A DNA stretch of 64,000 bases from Limnanthes douglasii subsp. nivea (taxonomy: Eukaryota > Streptophyta > Magnoliopsida > Brassicales > Limnanthaceae), in contig JAUPFV010000004.1 in NCBI GenBank assembly GCA_036936605.1, forward strand, positions 93,336,334-93,400,333. The letters are read 5' to 3'. The notes beneath the pieces are model-generated. The model was not told the DNA's origin, ran no database searches, and saw only the letters and a list, made by a program, of their open reading frames with translations. Made by a program: the position numbers and the translations under genes. This document shows, one piece after another, positions 1 to 8,900 of this stretch; the stretch's first letter is position 1; the number at the start of each line of letters is the position of its first letter.

Positions 1-19
1 CATTAATTTGGCTACATAG

Positions 20-88
20 GGTGATGATAGCGCCTCTGAAAACGAAGATGAAGACTCTGAATGGATGAGCTTTGATGAGGACCACTAA
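20..88 (+). pseudogene. aORF C-terminal tail of relative A
   Basis: A short open stretch encodes a very acidic peptide (runs of D, E and S such as ENEDEDSEW) ending at TAA 86-88. It is preceded by an in-frame TAG. Its composition and its place just beyond the pol 3' end, in antisense to pol, match the acidic C-termini of the better preserved aORFs at 2513-5472 and 54796-57736. The rest of the gene is outside the window. The assignment rests on position and composition, not on a diagnostic motif. Confidence 0.55.
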
Positions 89-371
89 TGCTAAAAAGGC
101 TAAGTTCGGAGGCAATTGAATTTATCTTTATTTTACAAGTTTCTTGTATTATCTTCTTCTTTTTTATAAGTCTGTGGTATTCCCAAGGATGGTATTTTGT
201 AGTCGTATTCCAAATCTATGAATGGATCACTTCTTTTTTATTCTTTGTCTTTAATCAAATTTATTATTTATCACATAGCATATTCAGAGTCTTCTTAATT
301 TAATACAATCAACCCCCAACTATACATCAAACCAATACTTCAATCCAGACCACGATTCTTTCAAATCCAGA

Positions 372-555
372 CACCTTGACCAACTAATATTGGACATTTT
401 TAATTGTGATCAACTAGTATTAGAACCTGTACACTTTACCAACTAGTGTTGGAACCTTTACATTTTACCAACTAGTGTTGGAACTTTTACACTTTACCAA
501 CTAGTGTTAGAACCTTTACATTTGATCAACTAGTGTTGGAACCTTTAATTGTGGT
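372..555. repeat. 29-bp minisatellite between aORF and pol of relative A
   Basis: About six imperfect copies of a unit containing CCAACTAGTGTTGGAACC follow each other with a 29-bp period, measured between copies at 439 and 468. CCAACTAGTGTTGG is itself nearly palindromic. The array lies between the convergent 3' ends of the aORF and pol, as does another array in relative B at about 36095-36260. Confidence 0.85.
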
Positions 556-779
556 ACCAAATATATGTGAATTACAAAAATAAGAGAAATATCATAAAAT
601 AAAAAATGAGTTATAAAATTTAAGTTGTTTTGGACACCTCATTAAAACCTCCCTGAGCCACTAAGGTAAGAATGAGTGTGTCATCAGACATTTATATGAG
701 AAAATTAAAAAAAATGTACAAAGTTTTTTTGTAATTCTATAAGATAAAATCTTAAGTGCTCAATATTACATGGATGTCA

Positions 780-1550
780 AAGAGGGTTATCTTCTCGATC
801 TTTCAATCGATAAGTTCCATGCTTAACTCTCTTAATAACCTAATCTGTCCCTTTCTAATTTGATGCTAACTTCCCTAATCTTTAATTTTTAGTGTGTAAG
901 AAGACCTGTTTTAAAACTCTATCCCTTACTCTGAATTCTCTCCCTCAGACCTGGGATACATACTTGTTTCTCATTATGGTCTGATAATGAAGAGGTCTTA
1001 AATGCGTCATTGTTCTCTTTTCTTCAATTAAATCTAGTTCAACTATTTTGCCCATATCACGATCTTCTTCGGAGTAAGTTATGATTCATAAAGATAGGAG
1101 AGTAGACTTAGCTGGTGTTACCTCATCCATCATATAAACCAATGCAGAATGGTATTCATGCGTTGTTATTCGGGTTGTAGTACAGTAAGCTTACAACACT
1201 TCTTGTAAATAGCTTGGCCACTTTTTGGTTGCCCCTTCTAAATTTTTTCTCAAGCCATCGAGGATGATTCTGTTAATTTATTCTACTGATCCGATATCGT
1301 GAGGGTGAAAATGTGATGAGAAGAAATATTGAATTCTCTAAGAAGAACAAAATGATTTCATGAACCTATTTCCAAATTGAGGGTCATTATATGTTGTGAC
1401 AGTTCTTGGATTCTGCATCTGCAACATAAATTAGAAAGTTGATAAACTTAATAATTTCTTTGGACGTAATTTCAAATAGAAGATTTGCTTCCGCCTATTT
1501 GTAAAAATAATCAATAATTACAATAATGGTTTGACGTTTCTGGATGTCAT
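780..1550 (-). pseudogene. Integrase C-terminal fragment of relative A
   Basis: Read on the minus strand, the segment aligns by eye with the integrase end of Element 1 (5935-6720): the GPY/F-type region near 790-860, the stretch for the HPQANGQ neighbourhood near 1240-1320, and the TDNGPQF region near 1370-1410. Many stops and small indels break it. It continues after Element 1 at 12169. It cannot encode a working integrase and serves mainly as the target of Element 1. Confidence 0.7.
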
Positions 1551-1620
1551 TGATGACGATAAAAGTAGCCTGGGGGTAGGCTGGTAATTTCAAGTGGAGT
1601 TTTAAGGCGGCGTGAGGGTG

Positions 1621-1690
1621 TTTAACAGTGTTTAAAGGTGTTTCACAGTGTTTAAAGGTGTTTCACAGTGTTTAAAGGTGTTTCACAGTG
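1621..1690. repeat. 20-bp tandem repeat inside the Element 1 LTR
   Basis: The unit TTTAAAGGTGTTTCACAGTG occurs three times in succession, after a variant half unit TTTAACAGTG. The same array is in the other LTR at about 11709-11780. It is absent from the LTRs of Elements 2 and 3, so it is specific to this subfamily. Confidence 0.9.
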
Positions 1691-1997
1691 TTTTAAGGGT
1701 GGAGAGAGAATTGTGCAGCTTGGCAGCAGTTAATTTTTCTTACCCCTAGTTAATGCTGGTGGTTGGGTATTTATAGTGTGAAATTTGGGCCCTTATGGGC
1801 TTTCGGGTCAAGTTTAATGGACCCGGGTCATGTTTAAAGACCCATAAGTTTTAAGCAGATGTGCAGGTAGCTTAGTCAGATAGTGTTTAGGTTTTTTAGT
1901 ACTTTAGTCATAGTTCGAACTGCCTTAGGTTTATAGTGTTCGAAATCATCTGTCCGGTCAACAAGTCCTGTCCGAATTTCCGGGGAGATTTACTTTA

Positions 1998-2080
1998 GAC
2001 TACCCTTCCGGGGAGCACTTCGAATTCGGACTCATCAGGGGACTACCCTTCCGGGGAGCACTTCGAATTCGGACTCATCA
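1998..2080. repeat. 43-bp tandem duplication of the LTR terminus
   Basis: Two copies of a unit starting GACTACCCTTCCGGGGAGCA and ending GGACTCATCAGGG lie in tandem with a 43-bp period; the outer copy ends at the LTR edge. Each copy therefore contains the terminal TGATGAG in element sense, so an internal copy of the LTR tip lies 43 bp inside the real one. The 5' LTR carries the same duplication, so it predates insertion. Confidence 0.9.
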
Positions 2081-2094
2081 GGAGCCCCTTTTTT
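2081..2094 (-). other. Element 1 polypurine tract
   Basis: On the minus strand AAAAAAGGGGCTCC abuts the 3' LTR start TGATGAG. This is the expected position and composition for the plus-strand DNA primer. Confidence 0.88.
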
Positions 2095-2237
2095 AGGTTT
2101 TTGAACAAGTGTCTTTGTCAAAGAACTGAAAAACAGTCCGACAAAGGAAGTGATCTTCCAATTCGGAGAGAGTTGAGGACAGATCCGGACAAGGCAATCG
2201 TTTCGAATTCCAAACGGTTCTGTGTCAGAGTTAGTGG

Positions 2238-2417
2238 GACATGTGTCACACTTTGGTTGGTTTCTTTTAGCCGTTTTCTTACCTTGAAAGTTGTACCACT
2301 ATCTCGAACAAGTTACCTCTTTAAATGCTTTTGATGACGTCAGCGCCGTTTTTTAATCATTGCCCAACTTTTCGGATTCTCCTAGGAATCAAACCCTTTT
2401 TTACATTTACTATAAAT
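2238..2417 (+). promoter_or_regulatory. Promoter of the antisense aORF (Element 1)
   Basis: A TATAAAT box lies at 2411-2417, 96 bp before the aORF ATG at 2513. Upstream are TGACGTCA, a canonical bZIP site, at 2335-2342 and GACATGTGTC at 2238-2247. The latter is a one-base variant of the G-box palindrome GACACGTGTC found at the same distance from TATA in Elements 2 (46996-47005) and 3 (54512-54521). The TATA box is also retained in relatives B (48761-48770, minus) and C (50644-50651). Promoter activity is inferred from this conservation. Confidence 0.65.
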
Positions 2418-2512
2418 TCCATTCATCTTTCACAGTCTCACTATTACTTTCACTCTGTCATTTTACTCAAAGCTTCATCTCTCTAAAATCTCAAGATTTC
2501 CTTAGTTGTTTT

Positions 2513-5472
2513 ATGTTCACAGCAAGAACAGCTCTAATCAAGGGTGGCTGGCTTAATCTCTCAGAATTAGAGAAAGCTCAAAGGGTTGAAAAAGAGAAAA
2601 GGCTTGCAGCAGGGCTTCCAGCGTCGCCTGTCGAGAAACCAGCCCCTTCAATCGAAGAGTCTGATAGAGGTTCGTCTTCTTCGAAAGGTACAAAACCTAG
2701 AAAACTCTTTCGATCAACACTTTCTCCCATCGTATCTGACTCTTCAGTTCAAGAGTCGATCCCTATCGTTGAACCAGGGGTCACCGTCACAAGTGTCAGG
2801 AAGAAATCCACTTTCCTTGCTATGGGGTCCGATTCCGATCATTCTCCAGACAAACTAATCATGAAAAGACCAAGCAGATTGGTTAAGGGACTCTCTTCAA
2901 AAAATACCAGCGAGTCAGGGTCCGGGGCAGCTGTTAGGACTCTCCGGGAAAGGCCGGTTGGTCCGGAGGCTAGCAGTCCACTACCTCCCAAGGAAACCTC
3001 GACCTCAGAAACTCAAACTGAGGTGAGAACTCAAAAACATACATCGAGCCAGCAGTCCGGAGGATCAGCTGTGCCAAGCTTCATCCCTCCTCGGGCTGTT
3101 TCTGCAGAAGCTCCCCCAACAGTTATGGAGGAGAGGATGGAAGACTCCACTGAGGAGGTCAGGTTTGGGTCCGAGTCTTCCGGACAAGCTGAAACTGCTA
3201 TAGTTGTTGCCAAGAAGGGCAAAGAGGACTTGTATCTGAGGCATCCGGATCTGCCGGAGAGCCTTGAAGGGAGAGTAGGGCCCTGCTTTCATAAGGTAGA
3301 GTTCAAGTACCTTCTAGCTCTGTTAAAGACCAAGTATGCGTTTATCCATACTAGAGATTTGGGACGGTTTCGCACTAAGTGGGGGATCCCTGAAAACGTT
3401 AAAATCCGAATTCCCATCGATCCGGAGACCCCAATGGACTGTAAAAGGAACGAGATAGTCTTCTTTACGGAGCTATTCAACTGGGGACTCAGGTTCCCAC
3501 TGGATCCAGAGATAGTGCGCTATTTTCACCTAGTCAAGCTATGTCCATCACAGCTAAGCCCTAACGGATGGTACACTTTGATGTCATGCATTATGGCATC
3601 TAGGTTGTCCGGAATTCCTCTTCCAATGGAAGAGTTCGCTGCTGTTGCTAGTTTGTGCAAACACCATCAGTTCCCTTTCTATCACTTTAATATGGGGAAT
3701 GACTTGAAAGCCGTCGATGATCTCCTGGAGTCGGAGAGTAAGTGGAGGAGCCAGTTTTTGTTTGTAAGTGGCTCATGGGAGAATGGCAATAAAATCAAGG
3801 TCTGGGAGAATCCTAGCCTTCTTCGAAGTAGATGGAGGACCGATCGTAAGTTTTCCTTTAAGTTTCTGTTCGAATTTCTCTTTTCATTAACTTTATGCTA
3901 ACTAGCTACTTTCTTGTTTCATTAGAGCTGCCAAAAGAATTTGGAGACTACCTAAAAGTCGGACAGGTCACCTGTGGCAAGATAAATGCATGGGCCGCAG
4001 AGAACTGGGAGAACCGGTTTCACAAGGCTTTTACCCCTGGGAATTTAGCGAGATCCCATCTGTGGAACACCACAGGCCGGAGGGATCTATCCTGGGAGGA
4101 GTTCTCCACCCCACCTGATGAGGATGTAGTTCTGAGAAGGTCTCATGAGTTAGATGGGACCCTCTTCCTTCCTGTCCGGGCCAAAGCCCCCAGTAAAATG
4201 AAGGGCAAGAAGAAGAAAAGCAGGAAAGCGGTAGAGGATGCTGAGAAAGAGGTCCCAACAGGTTCAGAGGTGCCAGCTCAGGCTCAAGTCGATGCAAACC
4301 TTCTACAGGTGGTAGAACAGGAGAGCGAGCAACAAAGAGCGAAGTCCCCAAAACCCTCAAGGGCTTCTAAACGGACTCGTAAGCAAGCGAGTGACAGTGC
4401 TGATAGGGAGGTCAAAAAGAAGAAGATTTCCCAAGGAGAGGAGCTTGCTCTCCGAGACCCGGAGCCCACTTTCCCAACTGATCCAACCTTAGCCGAAGAG
4501 ATCCCAGGGAATCTTAATGAAGGGATTCCAATGGAATTTCACACTGATGAAGTGGATAGGGGAGAGATTAATATGGATGAAGTGGACGTCACCGGTCTGG
4601 GCCCCCTAGGTGATTACTTCCTTGGCCTGTCAATAGATGAGTTCGCAGGGCCATATGTTCCTCCCAGTAGTTCCAACACAGTAAACTTCAATGGTAAAAC
4701 TTTCTTGGTCTCCAGCGAGAGGGATGTTATAGCTCATTCCCTCCTTAGCAACGTACAACCAGTACTCACCCTGGAAAGGCAAGTCCGGAGTCAGGCAGAA
4801 ACCATCAAAGAACTTAAGTCTGAGAAGGAGAAACTGTCCGATGACCTCAGGACTGCCACTACTAAGGTTGACTTGCTTAAGGAGTCAAACGAACAGCTAA
4901 AGGAGAATCAAGAGAAAAGCAACACAAAAGTTGCTTCTTTAGAAGAGACCGTGAAAGATCTCCGGGCTAAGCTACCCGGATTGGAGAAGGACTTAACAGC
5001 CTCAAGAGGGGAGACTGCAGCACAGGAGAAGCTTGTTACCAACCTAACTACTGACAAACTTGCTTTAGAGAATGCAGTGACTCAGGCTGTTGAGGAGAAA
5101 ACCGCTTTGGTGAAGGATCAAGAGGCCATGATCAAGGCCAAAATTAACGCTTATGCCAGGGAGATGATACGGAGTGAAGAATTAATGGTTGAGAAAGTGA
5201 AGTCCGACATGGTCCTCTTGTTTCACGAGAAGTTCCCGAAGAGGAGACTAGGGGACTTATGGCGTTATGTGGACGACGATGATCTCCCCTACTGGACCAT
5301 GGTTGATGAAGGGTACACTGATATATCCTCGTCTGGTGACGAAGAGGAAACCGGAGAGAGTCCGGGTGAAGAAGAGGTTGACCCCAAAGGCAAGAAGGTC
5401 ATTGAGGAAAAAAGCGACATCAAGGGCAAGAAAACAAATGAGGGTGAGCCATCTTCAAAGGCTCCTCCTTAA
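2513..5472 (+). CDS. Antisense additional gene (aORF), two exons, gypsy-type transposon (PF04195-like) protein
   Basis: Exon 1 is 2513-3845, the intron 3846-3925 (80 bp; GTAAGT donor, TGCTAAC branch-like motif, TTTCATTAG acceptor) and exon 2 3926-5472. The spliced length is 2880 nt, giving 959 residues. The ATG at 2513 (MFTARTAL) was preferred to an upstream in-frame ATG at 2360 because the conserved TATA box at 2411 lies between them. Residues 1-240 are low-complexity and Ser/Pro-rich. Residues about 240-444 form a conserved core with motifs such as FTELFNWGLRFPLDPE and IMASRLSGIPLP, resembling the Pfam family called putative gypsy-type transposon (family assignment from memory). Lys/Arg-rich blocks such as KMKGKKKKSRK could be nuclear signals. 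Residues about 726-880 look like a long coiled coil, followed by an acidic tail. The gene is antisense to gag-pol and converges with it. The function is unknown; nuclear or chromatin-related action is a guess. Confidence 0.85.
3846..3925 (+). other. Intron of the Element 1 aORF
   Basis: Splicing GATC|GTAAGT to TTAG|AGCTGCC joins exon 1 to exon 2 in frame, as a split codon followed by LPKEFGDYL. Read without splicing, exon 1 stops soon after the donor. Element 3 has an 80-bp intron at the same codon (56158-56237), and relative B has one at 38054-38137 (minus). Purifying selection on the junction is inferred. Confidence 0.85.
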
Positions 5473-5934
5473 TTTATAATCTGTTTTGTTTATCTTTTAC
5501 TTGAACCAAAGTCCTTGGAAGGCCAAGGCACCTTTTTTGTGATGTTGTCCGAATTATTCGGACAGATTTTTGTTCTGCACCCAAACTTGTTTAAAAAGTC
5601 CTTGGAAGGCCAAGGCAATTTTAAGTTGTTGAATGAATGTTTTTGTTTTGCTCAACCATTCTCTTCTTTCATAATCTGTTTAAATAGTTGGAATTTAAGT
5701 AGTCTTGAGTTATTGTGTTGTGAGAGTGTTTAGTTTCTCTGGCTAGAATTTAAGTAGCCCTTAGACCTTTCAGTCCGGATAGTATGACAATCAACAGAAT
5801 TTTGCAAAAACTTAGAAAATTTATTCAAGAAAGCTCCAAGTTTCATTTAAAGCTCTCCGTGGCGCCGGAGAGAGGTAGTGGTATGCCCCCAAATATTTAC
5901 ATGGATGTTTAAACAAGTAAATATTTACATAAGT
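5473..5934. other. Convergent 3' region with paired hairpins (Element 1)
   Basis: No gene lies here. CCTTGGAAGGCCAAGG (6-bp stem, 4-nt loop) occurs at 5513-5528 and again at 5600-5615. Between them TCCGAATTATTCGGA (5548-5562) is nearly palindromic. Closer to pol, AAATATTTAC (5891-5900) and GTAAATATTT (5917-5926) form a 10-bp inverted repeat with a 16-nt loop; GTAAATATTTAC (5917-5928) is itself a palindrome starting 6 nt beyond the pol stop. Elements 2 and 3 keep the same order. Roles in transcript termination, polyadenylation or packaging are conjecture. Confidence 0.7.
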
Positions 5935-8900
5935 TTATTCCAAATACATTCGAAGGTGTTCAATATTCCAAGGGTGAGTTAAAACCCTGCCATCTTTGTC
6001 TTCTAACCAGTACGTTCCAGGCTTGATTCTTTCAACCACAGTATAGGGACCCTCCCAAGTTGGGGCCAGCTTTCCGAAGAGCTTCTCCTTGGTATGCAAG
6101 AAAACTTTCCTCAATACCTTATCTCCTGGTTGAAAGTCCCTTCTTTTAACTTTAGAAGCAAACCTGCTTCTCATCAAGCCTTGATAGTGTGCCACTCTAA
6201 GATGAGCTTTTACTCGCCTTTCTTCAATTAAATCAAGTTGATTTCTAACTGCCATTTCATTAGCCTGTCCGGAGAAGTTGTGGACTCGAAAGGAGGGAAG
6301 TGTCTTCTCTATGGGGGCTACTGCATCCATCCCATAGACCAAGGCAAAAGGTGATTCTTGTGTTGCAGCCCCAGGTGTTGTCCGGTAGGCCCACAAGACT
6401 TCTTGTAAATAACTAGGCCACTTCCCAGCAGCCCCTTCCAAATTTTTCTTTAAACCAGACAGTATTGTTCTATTAGCCACTTCAACTTGCCCATTGGCCT
6501 GTGGGTGGAAAGGTGAAGAAAAGCAGTGCTGAATACCCCTTGAGGCACAGAAGCTCTCCATTTCTCTGTTGTCAAACTGTGGCCCATTGTCTGTTGTTAT
6601 TCTCTGGGGGACACCAAATCTGCAACATATGTTGGATAGAATGAATTTTATAACAGCCTTTGATGTTGTCCCTGCCAAGGGGGCTGCTTCTATCCACTTC
6701 GAAAAGTAGTCAATGGCTACGATTATGGTTTTACGCCCTCCGGACGCCATAGGTAGAGGCCCAACCAAGTCCAATCCCCATCGAGCAAAAGGGATGGGTT
6801 CAGAAATTGATTCCAAAGGAATAGCTGGTACATGAATTTCATTGCTGTACCTCTGGCACGGGTCACATCTTCTTACCAGCTCCTTAGCATCTTTCATTAT
6901 TGATGGCCAATAGTATCCGGAGAGAAGCACTCTTCTCGTTAATGCTCTAAACCCACAATGGGCTGACCCCTCACCATCGTGTAATTCGGAGAGAACCATT
7001 TGTGACTCATGATCCCCTAAACAGCGTAGGAGAGGTTTACTATAAGATTTCTTGTACAAGACTTCTCTAATCATGATGAAACCACGAGCCCTGTGCTTTA
7101 ACGTTCTGGCTTGTGATTTATCCAAAGGTACGATGCCATCGGACAGATATTGTATAAGAGGAGACCTCCAATCCTGAGGCTGATTTACTTGTATTTCAAA
7201 GACTTCCTCTTTCTCCCCTTTATCAAGTTGAATAGAAGGGCTTTCAAGCACATGGATCCATGGATAGGACTCCATGTATGCTATTGTTGCCAACGAGTCT
7301 GCTAGCTCATTCTCTGCTCGGGGAATATGCTCATAGACAACAGCTTTAAACTTCATTGCCTCATTTTTCAAGAGAAGTAAATATTTGATCAATTGTTCCT
7401 TTCTAGCTTCTGATAGGCCCAAAGCATGGTGGACAAGCAATTGGGAGTCACTTAGCAGCTTGACCCTTTTTGCTCCACAGATGTAAGCCAACTTCAACCC
7501 AGCTATAGCTGCTTCGTATTCGGACTCATTATTGGACGCCCTGAAAGCAAAACAAATAGCTTGGAACATGTTGTCCCCATAGGGGGAAGTGAGACATATT
7601 CCTGCCCCAGATCCTATGGCACTGGACCCTCCGTCTGTTCGGACAATCCACACTTTTTTGTCTTTTGAATCAGCAGGTTGTTCTGAGTCCCTATCAGAAT
7701 GGAATTCGACCAGAAAATCAGCCACAGCTTGAGCTTTTACTGCTGTTCGAGGAGCAAAGTCTATGTCGAAGTCCCCCAACTCTACTGACCACTTTGTCAT
7801 TCGGCTTGAAATGTCTGCTTTTTGAAGGACATTCTTTAAAGGGAAAGATGTCCGGACAATAATAGGATGAGCCTGAAAATAAGGCCTCATCTTTCTTGCA
7901 GCTATCACCAAGGCCAATGCTAGTTTTTCAAGTTTCAAATAACGCTTCTCAGCATCAATCAAGCTTTTGCTGATATAGTACACTGGGTGAGGATACCCAT
8001 CAACCTCCCTTACTAACACAGCACTAATGGCACAACTTGAAACAGCCAGATATACGAAGAGAGTCTCCTCATCAATTGGTTTGAACAAAGTCTTGGGAGA
8101 GGACAGATGCTTCTTAATTTCATTGAATGCCTCATCACACTGTGATGTCCACTCAAACCCTTTTGCACCCTTCAAGGTTTGAAAGAATGGAGCACATCTG
8201 TCCGAAGACCTGGAGATGAATCTGTTCAAGGCTGCTAACCTCCCCGTTAACCGCTGTACTTCTTTAACGTTTCGAGGAGGCTCCATTTGGAACAAAGCAT
8301 TGAGTTGGTCCGGGTCGGGCTGTATCCCATGCTCACTTATAATATACCCTAAGAACTTCCCGGACTGTACTCCGAAGACACACTTTTCAGGATTTAACTT
8401 TAAATTCACCTTGGCCAGGTTGGCAAAAGTCTCTTGGAGGTCGGACAAGTGCAGCTGCTCATCCACACTTTTCACCATCATATCGTCAATGTAAACCTCC
8501 ATATTTCTTCCAATTTGATCAGCAAATGCCTTATTGACTAACCTTTGATAAGTAGCCCCAGCATTTTTCAAGCCAAAGGGCATCACCTTATAGCAGTGCA
8601 GACCCCTATCAGTAACAAAAGTGGTATGCTCTTGATCTTTTGGATCCACCTGGATCTGATTATACCCGGAGAAAGCATCCATGAAGGAGAGCAACTTGTT
8701 CCCAGAAGTAGAGTCTACTAACTGATCTATCCGGGGAACCGGATACAAGTCTTTTGGGCAAGCTCGATTGAGATCTGTGAAGTCAATGCACATTCGCCAT
8801 TTACCGTTTTTCTTTTTTACCAAGACTGGATTGGCAGTCCACAAAGGGTACTGAGATTCTTTAATGTGCCTCATCTTCGTGAGTCTGTCAACCTCTTGTA

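Larger units (their letters stand above)
1..1550 (-). mobile_element. Relative A, distal part: decayed Tat-lineage Ty3/gypsy element
   Basis: This is the 3' side of an old minus-strand element. It is interrupted at 1550 by Element 1 and resumes at 12169. The join is supported by the 5-bp duplication GTCAT (1546-1550 and 12169-12173) and by continuity of the integrase-coding similarity across the insertion. In order it contains an aORF tail on the plus strand (20-88), an AT-rich stretch with no recognisable gene (89-371), a 29-bp minisatellite (372-555), a short motif shared with the pol 3' flank of the young elements (about 630-700), and a decayed integrase C-terminus (about 780-1550, minus). 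Its LTRs lie outside the window or are lost. Confidence 0.8.
1551..2080 (-). repeat. Element 1 3' LTR
   Basis: 530 bp. In element sense it runs TGATGAGTCC to ATCGTCATCA. A TATA box (TATAAATA on minus, 1768-1775) marks the promoter. The LTR holds a 43-bp tandem duplication at its U3 start (1998-2080) and a 20-bp tandem repeat near its U5 end (about 1621-1690). It differs from the 5' LTR at 1557, in the GGCGGCG/GGCAGCG site, in CATAAG/CACAAG, and in TTTAGAC/TTTGGAC. Confidence 0.96.

Noticed and set aside
2101..2334. Small plus-strand open frame before the aORF
   Set aside because: It lies upstream of the conserved TATA box, has no similarity to parts of the other elements at protein level, and the equivalent region in Elements 2 and 3 is not open. 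It is promoter DNA.
2360..2512. Longer aORF N-terminus starting at ATG 2360
   Set aside because: The TATA box at 2411 falls inside it. The ATG at 2513 lies 102 bp from the TATA start and has matching positions in Elements 2 and 3.
3895..3925. Exon 2 as an independent gene starting at ATG 3895
   Set aside because: That ATG lies inside the intron, and the equivalent sequence in Element 3 has no such start. Splicing explains both frames.
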